The notes: generated by a model not told the origin, from the letters alone. 49,143 bases of DNA from Candidatus Bathyarchaeota archaeon (GCA_018396405.1 JAGTQD010000005.1:1-49143), one strand, 5' to 3'. Positions 38,567 to 48,713 are shown, numbered from the stretch's first letter. Numbers and translations: made by a program.

Positions 38567-39064
38567 TCATCTCTTATAACCAATTTTCCTTAAGAAATCT
38601 TTACGCCACCTGACGCCTTCCTCATCTTCAATACCTTGGGGTTTAAAGCCGTCTATTACGCCTAATATGCCCCTACCCTGCTCAGTCTCAGCCACAATAA
38701 CCTGTAATGGATTAGCCGTGGCGGCTTGAATTGTGCATACTTCTGGGACAGCCTTTATAGCATTGAGCACATTAATTGGGTATGCACCCCTCATAACTAT
38801 TAGAAAAGAGTGACCACATCCAAGCCTAAGCATATTTTCCGCAGCTATCCTCTTAAGCTCCTCATCTGTCCCATCGACTCTAACCAGCCGCTCACCACTA
38901 GCTTCACAGAAGGCTAAGCCAAACTTTATTCCAGGGACGGAGTTGACCATAGCCTCATAAATATCTTCGACAGATTTTATAAAGTGCGAGATTCCGAGAA
39001 TAACATTACAGTCTTTTGGAAATTCTATATTCACAACCTTAATCTCCATAACTTCACCCTCCAT
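38567..39064 (-). CDS. Adenosine-specific kinase family protein (PF04008)
   Basis: [55 protein letters not shown]. Confidence 0.88.
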   Translation of the reverse strand: MEGEVMEIKVVNIEFPKDCNVILGISHFIKSVEDIYEAMVNSVPGIKFGLAFCEASGERLVRVDGTDEELKRIAAENMLRLGCGHSFLIVMRGAYPINVLNAIKAVPEVCTIQAATANPLQVIVAETEQGRGILGVIDGFKPQGIEDEEGVRWRKDFLRKIGYKR

Positions 39065-39111
39065 AAAATCAAAATATTATGAAATATAAAGTTAATAATA
39101 TTTAGTTAAGA

Positions 39112-39834
39112 TCAACGCGCTGGCTCCCAGGATTTTGATATAACCCTATTAAATAAGAGGAGGAAAATGTAGTCGCGGGCCCATAGCCTAAGAACCTTAA
39201 AGAAGCCCATTATCCTAAATCTCCTCATAGACTCGTAGATGGTTAAGTCTCTAAGGAAAATTATTCTGCCAACCTTTGAAAGGCGGAAAGCTATCTCATG
39301 ATCCTCACCACAGGGAAGCCTCTCGTTAAAGCCACCAATCTTAAGGAAAATATCTCGTTTTACCGCAAAAAATACTCCACGAGAATGCGGCTTGAAGAAG
39401 GATAGGATGAAGAGGAGAAAATTATAGAGTTTGAAGAAGGCCTGTTCATGCGGCAGGGGGTCCTTGGGCATAATATTACATGTGAGGCCGACAATATGAT
39501 ATCTTTTGAATGCTGAAACAACCTTTCCGACAAAGTCTGGCTGTGGATCAACATCCGCATCCATAAAAATAATTATGTCGCCGCTCGCTTTACGGGCACC
39601 GTAATTTCTCGCTTTACCTATACCCCGCTCCCTCAACACGTAAACCCTCTCGGTGAAAATCCTTGCAACATCCACGGTCTTATCCGTGCTTCCGCCATCA
39701 ACGACAATAACCTCTAAATGTGGATTAATGGCAACTATCTTGGATAGCAGCCTACCAATATACTTCTCTTCCTGAAAAGTCGGAATAACTATTGAAACCT
39801 TGGGCGCGCTCTCCCCACACATTCGCATCTTCAA
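39112..39834 (-). CDS. Glycosyltransferase family 2
   Basis: VSIVIPTFQEEKYIGRLL, VDGGSTDKTVDVA, FMDADVDP. Confidence 0.9.
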   Translation of the reverse strand: MKMRMCGESAPKVSIVIPTFQEEKYIGRLLSKIVAINPHLEVIVVDGGSTDKTVDVARIFTERVYVLRERGIGKARNYGARKASGDIIIFMDADVDPQPDFVGKVVSAFKRYHIVGLTCNIMPKDPLPHEQAFFKLYNFLLFILSFFKPHSRGVFFAVKRDIFLKIGGFNERLPCGEDHEIAFRLSKVGRIIFLRDLTIYESMRRFRIMGFFKVLRLWARDYIFLLLFNRVISKSWEPAR

Positions 39835-39890
39835 AATTTTATTCCATACGATTTATATACTCTCCTTTAATAGTCTATGGGGGTGTAGCC

Positions 39891-40694
39891 ATGGATGAAA
39901 TTATAGTGGCAATTGCCCAGCTCGATGTGGCGCTCGGGGATAAAAGAGCGAATACGGAGAAAGCCATCAAATATATTACGGATGCAGCGAAGAAAGGGGC
40001 GAATTTCGTCTGTTTTCCTGAATATTTTAGCACTGGCTTTGGATACAAGGACCTAGAGAAGATTCATAAGGAGATTGCTAAGCTTGCAGAGCCGATTAAT
40101 GGGCAGACCATTAGAATGATACAGCAGGCCTGTAGAGCAAATAGTGTTTATGCTATTGGGAGCATTATTGAATCTGCCCAAAATAAATTTTATAATACAG
40201 CCTTCCTCATCAACCCATCTGGCGAGCTGCTTGGAACATATCGGAAGGTGCATCTCTTTCAACTCGAGTCACAATTTTTCCAGCAGGGAAATGGATGGCA
40301 AGTTTTTGACACCGATTTTGGAAAGATTGGTATAATGATATGCTATGATGCAATTTTTCCAGAAGCGGCGAGAACATTAGCATTACTAGGCGCAAAATTG
40401 ATCCTTCACCCCAGCAGCTGGATGGATCCATATCTGCCCCAATGGAGGATCGCAACGAATGCACGCGCCCTAGAGAACCAAGTGTGGCTGGTTTCAGTGA
40501 ACCGTGTTGGTAGAGATGAACTATTCACATACTTTGGCAGAAGCAGAGTGATCGATCCATATGGTGCCTGCATATATGAGTGCGGTGGGGAGGAGGAACT
40601 CGCAACAGTAAGAATAGACTTGAAGAGGGCGGAGGAATTTAAGAAAACCCTAAACTTTCTTGGGGATAGACGGCCAGCAACCTACAGACTATAG
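39891..40694 (+). CDS. Carbon-nitrogen hydrolase (nitrilase superfamily)
   Basis: FVCFPEYFSTGF (Glu), YRKVHLF (Lys), GIMICYDAIFPEAAR (Cys) catalytic triad; ATG at 39891 preferred over ORF track start 39792. Confidence 0.9.
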   Translation: MDEIIVAIAQLDVALGDKRANTEKAIKYITDAAKKGANFVCFPEYFSTGFGYKDLEKIHKEIAKLAEPINGQTIRMIQQACRANSVYAIGSIIESAQNKFYNTAFLINPSGELLGTYRKVHLFQLESQFFQQGNGWQVFDTDFGKIGIMICYDAIFPEAARTLALLGAKLILHPSSWMDPYLPQWRIATNARALENQVWLVSVNRVGRDELFTYFGRSRVIDPYGACIYECGGEEELATVRIDLKRAEEFKKTLNFLGDRRPATYRL

Positions 40695-40798
40695 TGGGCT
40701 ACGATGAGTAGAACAAGCATCCACTTTACGTGTAGAGCACAAATCCAAAACTTTCTTTTTTATAACAGAGATTTTAAGACGCTAAAACTATATTAGGC

Positions 40799-40822
40799 AG
40801 CGAGACAAAAGAATGTCTCGCT
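40799..40822. other. Perfect 9-bp inverted repeat (hairpin) between convergent genes
   Basis: AGCGAGACA-AAAGAA-TGTCTCGCT. Confidence 0.6.
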
Positions 40823-40859
40823 AAGTAACCTTATAGGGTTTGAGAATATATTAGCATGC

Positions 40860-41024
40860 TTAAAGTATCCAGTTTTGACCTGGCTTCCTTCCCAATATTA
40901 TCCGCTTCTCATAGTTTCTCTTTATTCTTTCCTTTGGGATTGCGCTGCTTTTTGGTCTAGGAGGGATCTTTGGTGTCTGGGATCTAACCTTTCCGGCTTT
41001 TGATAGGCTGCCGTGAGTTGGCAT
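40860..41024 (-). CDS. rps30e: Small ribosomal subunit protein eS30 (missed by the ORF track: 54 aa)
   Basis: [54 protein letters not shown], close match to archaeal S30e. Confidence 0.95.
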   Translation of the reverse strand: MPTHGSLSKAGKVRSQTPKIPPRPKSSAIPKERIKRNYEKRIILGRKPGQNWIL

Positions 41025-41040
41025 ATAGATTCACCACCAT

Positions 41041-41658
41041 CTAGGCTATTATTTTCATTTCCCTCTTATTTATATTTTTAGCTGGATCTCCCTTACAGCA
41101 AATCGCAATATGGCACTTAACGTCATCCTCTCCCTCTAGTAGAGTGAAGTTAAAACCAGCTTTCCACAGAAGTTCTGAGAAGAATTCCCTTGAAAAAACC
41201 TTTTTAAGCCCAGTTATGATGATTGCTGCATCCTCTTTTGCAACCCTAGATATTTCGTTGAGGGTTAAGACGGGATCAGGCATATTTTGCAGTAATGTTA
41301 TCGCGAAAACCTTATCGAAGACGCCGCTCTTAAAAGGTAGGAAGTCAGCATCAGCTAGCACTAAGAAAGTTCTATCAATTCCAGAATCCTTAATTAACTT
41401 TTTTGCAATCTTTAGAGGCTCTCTGGCAATATCGACTCCAATAAGCATCCCAGCCGAGTCTGATATATGCTTGAAGAGTAAACCAGTCCCGCATCCTACA
41501 TCTAAAATAGTCTCAGGCGGACTGAAATCTAGCGCATATAAAACCCTCTTAATCTTTTGGGTCTGCTCATGGGCGTAGAGCGCATTATAGATTGGTGCAA
41601 GCCTATTGTAGCCCCAAATTACCTTACGCTTTATCCTCCACGATCTTCCACTTACCAT
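41041..41658 (-). CDS. Class I SAM-dependent methyltransferase
   Basis: ILDVGCGTGLLFKHISDSAGMLIGVDIA, FDKVFAITLLQNMPD. Confidence 0.85.
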   Translation of the reverse strand: MVSGRSWRIKRKVIWGYNRLAPIYNALYAHEQTQKIKRVLYALDFSPPETILDVGCGTGLLFKHISDSAGMLIGVDIAREPLKIAKKLIKDSGIDRTFLVLADADFLPFKSGVFDKVFAITLLQNMPDPVLTLNEISRVAKEDAAIIITGLKKVFSREFFSELLWKAGFNFTLLEGEDDVKCHIAICCKGDPAKNINKREMKIIA

Positions 41659-41719
41659 ACCTAGGGCTTTCAGAAGATATTTATGTGGAAAGATCTCTAA
41701 AATTTATCGGAGGAAACTC

Positions 41720-42523
41720 TTGGATAGCGATGACCGAGCTATTATATGCAAGGATCCCGACATAGATGAGACAGTGAATAGGCTTAATGAAGCCTTTAAT
41801 GAAAAGAGGTCAGTCATAATTGTTGGCAGCTGCTGGGTTAATTATCATGGTAGGGCTAGCTCAAGGCTTGAGCCTGGCGAAAGAATAGTTATCGTGAAGG
41901 AGGACGGAGCCGTACTAGTCCATAGGTCTCGGGGGTATGAGCCAGTTAATTGGCAGCCCCCAGGCTGCATCCTACAGGCGTATAAGGATGGAGATAATCT
42001 CGTCATAAAAGCCATTAAGAGGGTGCCGCGCGAGACCATAATAATATTCTTTGACAGGATTTATTTCCTCTTAACCTTTAGGCTCGTTGATGAGGGCGAA
42101 TTCTCTCTTTATGCAAGTGAGGAGGAGATGCAGAGGGCGATATTAATGGAACCGTCGTTGATCGAGGATGGTTTTAAGCCGATTGATTATGAGAGAAGGG
42201 TTAAGCCGGGCTTCGTAGATGTATATGGCGTTGATAGGAGCGGGCGCATAGTTGTAGTGGAAATAAAGCGGAGAACTGCTGGAAGGGAAGCCGTTTTACA
42301 ATTGGCAAGGTATGTAGAGACCTTAAGGAGAAGTTTAAATAGAGAGGTGAGAGGTATACTTGCAGCCCCAGAAATCTCAAAGGATGCAAGACATGCTCTA
42401 ATATCCCTAGGTTTAGATTTCAGGAAGATTGACCCTAAAAAGTGTTCCGAGATACTTAGGAGTAAGGAGGAAAAAAAGATTTCAGATTTCTTTCAGAACC
42501 CTAGGAGCGCTCAGAGAAGCTAG
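41720..42523 (+). CDS. nucS: Endonuclease NucS/EndoMS
   Basis: VIIVGSCWVNYHGRASSRLEPGERIVIVKEDGAVLVHRSRGYEPVNWQPPG and C-terminal GFVDVYGVDRSGRIVVVEIKRRTAGREAVLQLARYVE. Confidence 0.94.
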   Translation: MDSDDRAIICKDPDIDETVNRLNEAFNEKRSVIIVGSCWVNYHGRASSRLEPGERIVIVKEDGAVLVHRSRGYEPVNWQPPGCILQAYKDGDNLVIKAIKRVPRETIIIFFDRIYFLLTFRLVDEGEFSLYASEEEMQRAILMEPSLIEDGFKPIDYERRVKPGFVDVYGVDRSGRIVVVEIKRRTAGREAVLQLARYVETLRRSLNREVRGILAAPEISKDARHALISLGLDFRKIDPKKCSEILRSKEEKKISDFFQNPRSAQRS

Positions 42524-42897
42524 TCTTCTACGCAGAGGGAGATTATCAAATTGATTAGCACCGACGCCCTCGAGACTATTTCATCTACTTCTCTAAGAGA
42601 CTTATTGCCCACATGTTCATGCAGGGTGCTCTCTAAAATACTTATGGACTTTTTCATCTCTACTAGATATTTGAGGATAGGGTTATTTGGCATGACTCCC
42701 CTCTCAAGGACCTCGTTAACTATGCCCTCAATAAATAATGGTTCCCCCAAGCTATAATATACCGCCATCTCTGCCTTCTTCAAAGCATCAAATATTAAAT
42801 TAAAGGCCCTACCATCTCTCCGAGCTATCTTTATCTCCTCGATAGCCTCTCTAAGATATCTTAAAGCCCAGCCCTTCTGGTAAACATCCACTAGCAA
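42520..42897 (-). CDS. Conserved-looking helical hypothetical protein downstream of eS17
   Basis: 125-aa ORF, starts 3 nt after the eS17 stop; predominantly helical, no recognised family. Confidence 0.55.
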   Translation of the reverse strand: MLVDVYQKGWALRYLREAIEEIKIARRDGRAFNLIFDALKKAEMAVYYSLGEPLFIEGIVNEVLERGVMPNNPILKYLVEMKKSISILESTLHEHVGNKSLREVDEIVSRASVLINLIISLCVED

Positions 42898-42899
42898 TT

Positions 42900-43142
42900 C
42901 TATTCCACACGGCCCCTACTTTTGCTTAGGGGTGAAGATGATCCGCTACTCTGCGCCTGAGATATAACCACCAGGCGGGTTATATAGCCAGCAACGCTAT
43001 TCCTAAGCCTAGACGATGGAACAAGCGCTATACTGGATAGTATTTTCTTGTTCTCCTCAAAATTTGTTGTGAACTTATTGGGGTATCTCCTAAGCAATTC
43101 ACGTGCAATTCTCTTGATCTTCTCTGGACGCACGTTACCCAA
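42900..43142 (-). CDS. rps17e: Small ribosomal subunit protein eS17
   Basis: MGNVRPEKIKRIARELLRRYPNKFTTNFEENKKILSSIALVPSSRLRNSVAGYITRLV. Confidence 0.93.
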   Translation of the reverse strand: MGNVRPEKIKRIARELLRRYPNKFTTNFEENKKILSSIALVPSSRLRNSVAGYITRLVVISQAQSSGSSSPLSKSRGRVE

Positions 43143-43334
43143 GCAGCATCATCCTTTTCTAACAATGATTGAACTTTCCCTGTAAATATCGTCGTGGGGT
43201 TTCATAACCTTTACTTTGAAAGATGTGTATAAGGATTAATGCATTTAATGAAGGGTCGTAAAAAGGCTCTTCAGCGAAAAAGAGGATAAAAATCTTTATA
43301 TTTAAAGGGAGAAATTTTGAAAGGGGGAAAAATT

Positions 43335-43550
43335 ATGGGAGAATTAGCAATCGCAGCTATGCATAGGATCTGTAAAAAAGCTGGGGCTGAGAGAGTTAGC
43401 GAAGCGGCAGCAATGCAGCTAGCAAAGGTTCTTGAAGATATAGGGATAAAGATTTGTAAGGAGGCAATAGATTTTGCAATGCATGCTGGCAGAAAGACCG
43501 TTAAGGCTGAAGATATAGAGATAGCTGCAAAGAAAGTTTTAACCAGATGA
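43335..43550 (+). CDS. Archaeal histone
   Basis: ELAIAAMHRICKKAGAERVSEAAAMQLAKVLEDIGIKICKEAIDFAMHAGRKTVKAEDIEIAAKKVL; ATG 43335 with AAGGGGGA upstream. Confidence 0.95.
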   Translation: MGELAIAAMHRICKKAGAERVSEAAAMQLAKVLEDIGIKICKEAIDFAMHAGRKTVKAEDIEIAAKKVLTR

Positions 43551-43586
43551 AAAATTACTGGCTGCTGAAAATACACCCTCCATTTT

Positions 43587-44771
43587 TTATTCAAAACCTC
43601 GTGTAAATGGACCCCTTATCTTTATGAGGGCATGAAAGATGCTTACGGATGAGGCGAGGAGGGAAGCTAGGATATAGGGGGTCTCCGAGGAGAGCTCTGC
43701 TGCAAAGCCGCCGGATAATGATCCAACTAGATATCCTAGCCCTAGAAGGCACTCAAAGAGACCAGCTGCCCTCCCCTCAATCCCCCTCCCGCTCTTAAGA
43801 ATCCTCGCTATCGAGGAGGCGTAAAGCAGCCCTATGCTAAACCCAAATATTGAGAGCGACCCTGAGAAGAAAATTACTGTTGAACCCATCGTCGTGAACG
43901 CTAATGCTAAGGCCATTAGTGTGGATCCGAATAGAAACATATTTGCTTCTCCAATTCTGTTTTTAAGCCAATAGGCTCCGAGGAAGGCTGATATTCTAGA
44001 GAAACCGAGAAAAAGCATTATTACCCCTATTTTATATGCTGGGATTCCAAGGTTTAAGGCGTGGGCCGGAAAAATGTTGAATATTATTCCGGCGGCGAAG
44101 GAGAGGAGAAAAGTGGATAGTGTAGCCGCGAGGAAGAGGGGAGATGGTCCTCCGCCCGGTCTAAAGATACCGTCTCTGGGGCGGAGGGATTTTCTTTCGT
44201 AGGGCTCATTAACCCTAAACGTTATGAGGAAGATTAGGAGGGAGAGGACTGAAGAGAGTAGGAAAGGAGCTTTTATGCTGAGAGCGCTGATAAGAGAACC
44301 GCCGATCATCGGGCCGATAATCATTGCTATACCCCATGAAAAATTAAATTTTTTGAGGGCATCTTCGATAGGGAGCCCGCTAGCTTCGACTAGTAATGCC
44401 TCAAGGGACGGCCAAAAAAGCGATATAGCAACCCACTCTAAAGCCTTGATGAGTATGAGCGTGTATGGATCCGCAGTTAATAAGTATAATATGCAGGAGA
44501 TACTATATAGAATGGTTGATAAAGAAATAAAGATTTTTCTACCAAACTTGTCTGAAAGAAAACCGGAGATTATTGGCATGAAAGCGTATATTGTTCCGCC
44601 AGTAGCGCCTATAATGCCCAATATTGATGGGCTCGCCCCGAGGAAAACCGCGTATATAGGTATCGTTAAGCCAATAGCCCCATTAATCATCTGAAAGAGG
44701 AAAGAGGATACTAGGAGATGATTTACAAATGAAGTAGATTTTCCGCGAATCATGTTCAGTTCTTTCCTCAA
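43587..44771 (-). CDS. Major facilitator superfamily transporter
   Basis: About 12 TM, GFLSDKFGRKIFISLST loop motif. Confidence 0.88.
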   Translation of the reverse strand: MRKELNMIRGKSTSFVNHLLVSSFLFQMINGAIGLTIPIYAVFLGASPSILGIIGATGGTIYAFMPIISGFLSDKFGRKIFISLSTILYSISCILYLLTADPYTLILIKALEWVAISLFWPSLEALLVEASGLPIEDALKKFNFSWGIAMIIGPMIGGSLISALSIKAPFLLSSVLSLLIFLITFRVNEPYERKSLRPRDGIFRPGGGPSPLFLAATLSTFLLSFAAGIIFNIFPAHALNLGIPAYKIGVIMLFLGFSRISAFLGAYWLKNRIGEANMFLFGSTLMALALAFTTMGSTVIFFSGSLSIFGFSIGLLYASSIARILKSGRGIEGRAAGLFECLLGLGYLVGSLSGGFAAELSSETPYILASLLASSVSIFHALIKIRGPFTRGFE

Positions 44772-44879
44772 TCAAAATAATTCTATATAAAAGGCGTTAT
44801 GTTTCAAATATTCTTATGGGGACTTTTCAAATGATAATGCATAAATCTTTCGCCAGCAGGACATAATCCAGCGCTAGTA

Positions 44880-46328
44880 TTGAGCATTAACGATACAGAA
44901 ACCTTAAATCTCGGCTTTTTAGTATTCAATATTAAAATGTGTTATACATGTGACAAAAAGAGGAATAAGAAGATTAGCGCAATTAAGTATTCAATGCTAG
45001 CCATTCTAAGCGTTTTTATAGTCGAGGTTTCTCTGGGCTTAGCTGTTGGTAGCCTAGCAATTATAAGTGATGGGGCCCATGCGCTCTTCGACTTTATCAC
45101 AACATTTATACTTTTTATTTCTATTTTGGCGTCTTCTAAGCCCCCAGACGAGGATCATATGTATGGTCATGAAAAGTTTGAGTATCTAGGCGGCATGATA
45201 GGTGGATTTATGCTGATTATTTTAGCAGTAATGATAATTTTTGAGGCATCTTCAAAGATAATTGCTGGCGCATCTTACATAGACATGAATCTGATATCCT
45301 TCGGATACATTGCCCTAGCCTACACTTTCATCATAGACTTAACGAGGATATATGTTCTAAGTTCAGCGGTGGGTAATGCTGCCCCAGGAATAAGGGCTGA
45401 CCTCTACCACGCCCTCGCGGATTTATGCTCGACACTAATCGCATTCCTCGGTTTTTGGCTCTCAAGCCATGGAATATTTTATGGAGATTCACTGGCATCC
45501 CTCATACTAAGTGGGCTACTAATCTTTCTGAGCGTCAGGCTCGTCTGGAGCAGCACTATAGAATTAAGCGATATAGCGCCAAGAGAAATAGTAGAAAAAA
45601 TTAAGGAGCAAATTACGAAAGCCTCTGGCGGATTACTCACATATGAAAACCTAAAGGTCAGAAAAGTTGGAGATAAGGTCTTCGCTAGGGCAACATTAAA
45701 AGTTCCAGATTACGTTGGGTTTGAGGAGGCCCATAACGTCGCGACAAGGATAGAAAACAGTATCTTGGAGGTTCTTGGGGATGCTGACATATCCTTTCAT
45801 ATAGAACCAAGTGGTATTAAAGGGAAGCCTACAAGAGAGTTTATTAGGGAGATTGTAAGCGAATTTGAGGGAATCATAGATGTTCACGACATAGAAATTA
45901 CATACCATTGTGGGAAGGCTCATGTCTCATTACATATTCGTGTTGACCCAAAAATGCCCCTAAGCAGAGCACATAAAGTAGCCGACGAAATAGAACGAAC
46001 GATTCGTGCAAGCGTAAAGAACATCGAGAATGTTTTTGTCCATATAGAGCCCTCCAGCATCGAATTAAATAGGGGGAGCATTATAAGCGATGAAGAAATG
46101 AACAACCTCGTTCGGCCAATTATTGAGAAATATGGAGGAAAAGTAAAGACTAAACGTATAATAACCTATTTGGCTGATGGGAAACGACGGACGAATATCG
46201 AGTGCATCCTTGACGAGGACGCTCCAATCGAAGAGGCTCATAAGATAGCCCTTGAGATAGAGAATAAAATCAAAGAGAGAGTCTCCGAGTCTTCGGTCAC
46301 AGTGCATGTAGAGCCACGTGAAACCTAA
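44880..46328 (+). CDS. Cation diffusion facilitator with three tandem C-terminal ZT_dimer-like domains
   Basis: SLGLAVGSLAIISDGAHALFDF, HMYGHEKFEYLGG, LYHALADLCSTLIAF; three repeats ending in HIEPSGI / HIEPSSI / HVEPRET. Start may be ATG 44937. Confidence 0.9.
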   Translation: MSINDTETLNLGFLVFNIKMCYTCDKKRNKKISAIKYSMLAILSVFIVEVSLGLAVGSLAIISDGAHALFDFITTFILFISILASSKPPDEDHMYGHEKFEYLGGMIGGFMLIILAVMIIFEASSKIIAGASYIDMNLISFGYIALAYTFIIDLTRIYVLSSAVGNAAPGIRADLYHALADLCSTLIAFLGFWLSSHGIFYGDSLASLILSGLLIFLSVRLVWSSTIELSDIAPREIVEKIKEQITKASGGLLTYENLKVRKVGDKVFARATLKVPDYVGFEEAHNVATRIENSILEVLGDADISFHIEPSGIKGKPTREFIREIVSEFEGIIDVHDIEITYHCGKAHVSLHIRVDPKMPLSRAHKVADEIERTIRASVKNIENVFVHIEPSSIELNRGSIISDEEMNNLVRPIIEKYGGKVKTKRIITYLADGKRRTNIECILDEDAPIEEAHKIALEIENKIKERVSESSVTVHVEPRET

Positions 46329-46351
46329 GACTGTTATAAAGACTGTTATAT

Positions 46352-47002
46352 TTACTTGCTTAGCTGGGCTGAGGGGCAAAGGTTATTTAAGACGCATTCG
46401 CCGCACTTTGGGTTCCTAGCCTTACATACTCTTCTCCCATGAAATATAAGTAGGTCTGAGAACCTAAGCCACTTCTCCCTGGGGACGATCTCCATTAAAT
46501 CTTTCTCGATTTCATCTGGATCAGTCTTATCTGTTAATCCGAGCCTTCTGGAGACCCTACTCACGTGAGTTTCAACAATTATTCCCTCAATCACGCCAAA
46601 AGCATTTGAGAGAACAACATTCGCAGTTTTTCTTCCAATGCCAGGGAGACTTAATAACTCCTCCATTTTTTTAGGAACTTCACCATTATACTTCTCGATA
46701 AGTATCCTACATGCCTCCTTAATGTTCTTGGCTTTAGCACGATAGAATCTAATGGATTTTATATCATTCTCAAGCTCTTCTAAGTTGGCATAAGCGTAAT
46801 CTGCCGCAGTCCTATATTTTTTAAATAGGTTTTCGGTAACCCTATTGACAAGGTCGTCATTAAATTGCGCGGCCAGCATTGCCGCTACAAGGAGCTCTAG
46901 CGGGTTACTCCACTTTAAAATCAATTTTGCATCTGGATGAGCGAACTCTAAAAGATTAATTATCTGGATAACCTTTTCCTTAACCTTCTCCTTTTCAGAC
47001 AA
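46352..47002 (-). CDS. nth: Endonuclease III
   Basis: LLSLPGIGRKTANVVLSNAFG (HhH), ETHVSRVSRRLGL, C-terminal CKARNPKCGECVLNNLC 4Fe-4S. Confidence 0.95.
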   Translation of the reverse strand: MSEKEKVKEKVIQIINLLEFAHPDAKLILKWSNPLELLVAAMLAAQFNDDLVNRVTENLFKKYRTAADYAYANLEELENDIKSIRFYRAKAKNIKEACRILIEKYNGEVPKKMEELLSLPGIGRKTANVVLSNAFGVIEGIIVETHVSRVSRRLGLTDKTDPDEIEKDLMEIVPREKWLRFSDLLIFHGRRVCKARNPKCGECVLNNLCPSAQLSK

Positions 47003-47109
47003 GACCTATACACCCTTTTCATAACTAAAATAAATTCACGTGAAGGATAACTTAAGACTTATTAACCAGACCTGCAAACTTATACTTTGGATTTAAAGAA
47101 AAGATATGC

Positions 47110-47394
47110 ATGTGGATAATATTGTCATTAGACCGAATGATTAAAAAGGCTTATGAGCTTATATGCGATAGAAGAATCGAGCAGATCAGTGATGATACCT
47201 ATAATGTCATTGGAATGCATGGAACCTACACTGTTGTTAAGGGATCTGACGGATCTATAACATGTAGCTGCCCAGGCTTCCTCACAAAAAAGAGATGCTC
47301 GCATTCGCTTGCAGTGATGATGCTTATGCAGCCAAGATTGTTAGCAGGTGTAAAGAGGGAGATAGAGCGGGAGGAAAGAAAAGCTAAACGCTAA
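47110..47394 (+). CDS. SWIM zinc finger protein
   Basis: SITCSCPGFLTKKRCSHSLAVMML (CxCxnCxH). Confidence 0.85.
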   Translation: MWIILSLDRMIKKAYELICDRRIEQISDDTYNVIGMHGTYTVVKGSDGSITCSCPGFLTKKRCSHSLAVMMLMQPRLLAGVKREIEREERKAKR

Positions 47395-47450
47395 TTAGGA
47401 ACAAAGCTATTTTAGTTAGGGCTAATCGCGGTAGGAACGGGTAGGCAGCA

Positions 47451-48713
47451 ATGAGATCAAAGAGAACCTCACTCGAAATGTTTAGGCTTAAAAGGATACT
47501 TGAGACCCTAGCCTCAAAGGAGGGCAGGGGGACAGAGCTCATATCTCTTTATATTCCGCCGGGGAGACAGATAAGCGAAGTAATATCTATGCTTAGGGAG
47601 GAGTGGGGCACAGCCGCAAATATTAAGTCCACCACTACGAGGAAAAATGTTCAGGATGCTCTAGTAAGGGTTATGCAGAGACTAAAACTATTCAAAGAGG
47701 TTCCTGAAACAGGGTTAGTAATATTTTGCGGAGCGATACCTCAAGGCGGGCCTGGAAGCGAGAAGATGGAGACCTACGTCATCATCCCGCCAGAACCAAT
47801 AAACATTTACCTTTATAGATGCGACTCAAGGTTTCACATAGAGCATCTGAAGGAGCTTATTAAGGAGAAGGAGACTTATGGTGTGATACTGGTGGATTCG
47901 AGCGAAGCTACTTTCGCCACCATAAAAGGGCGAAGACTAGAGATAGTTGAGGAAATAACCTCCGGGATACCTGGAAAGCACCGGGCGGGGGGCCAATCGG
48001 CGAGGAGATTTGAGCGTATACGTGAAATGCAGGTTCAAGAGTTCTTTAAGCGGATTGGTTCCCACGCAAATGAGATTTTTCTACCAATAGAGGATTTAAA
48101 GGGCATAATTATTGGTGGACCAGGCCCGACAAAATACGATTTTGAGGAGGGCGACTATCTGGATTATAGGCTTAAGGCGAAGATAATAGCCACCGTGGAT
48201 ACGGCTTATACTGGCGAGCAGGGCGTAAAGGAGGTTCTTGAGAAGGCGCCTGACATAATGAGGAACGTGAGGTATATCGAGGAAAGACAGCTCGTCCAGA
48301 AATTTTTATATGAAGTTGGGCATGATACTGGATTAGCGACATATGGTGAAGTGGAGGTTAGAAGGGCCCTTGAGGCTGGCATAGTTGATATGCTCTTATT
48401 ATCCGAAGCCCTAGACAGAGTGCGCGTAACTGTAAGCTGCACATCATGCGGTTACACGTATAATGAAGTCATGAGAGCCTCTGAAGTTTTAGGCTTCACC
48501 CAATCGCTTATCGGCAAACCCTGCCCCAAATGTAATAATCAAACCCTAGAAGTTACTGAGGAGAAGGAGATTATTGAGGAGTTTGCAGAACTTGCCGAGA
48601 AATCCGGCTCGAGAGTTGAGGTGATCTCGCCTGAGACGGAGGAGGGGCAGATGCTGCTGAAGTCATTTGGCGGGATAGCTGCTATCCTAAAGTATAAGGC
48701 TGAGGGATATTAG
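47451..48713 (+). CDS. prf1: Peptide chain release factor aRF1
   Basis: NIKSTTTRKNVQDAL (NIKS), GKHRAGGQSARRFERIRE (GGQ), C-terminal zinc CTSCGY...CPKC. Confidence 0.96.
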   Translation: MRSKRTSLEMFRLKRILETLASKEGRGTELISLYIPPGRQISEVISMLREEWGTAANIKSTTTRKNVQDALVRVMQRLKLFKEVPETGLVIFCGAIPQGGPGSEKMETYVIIPPEPINIYLYRCDSRFHIEHLKELIKEKETYGVILVDSSEATFATIKGRRLEIVEEITSGIPGKHRAGGQSARRFERIREMQVQEFFKRIGSHANEIFLPIEDLKGIIIGGPGPTKYDFEEGDYLDYRLKAKIIATVDTAYTGEQGVKEVLEKAPDIMRNVRYIEERQLVQKFLYEVGHDTGLATYGEVEVRRALEAGIVDMLLLSEALDRVRVTVSCTSCGYTYNEVMRASEVLGFTQSLIGKPCPKCNNQTLEVTEEKEIIEEFAELAEKSGSRVEVISPETEEGQMLLKSFGGIAAILKYKAEGY

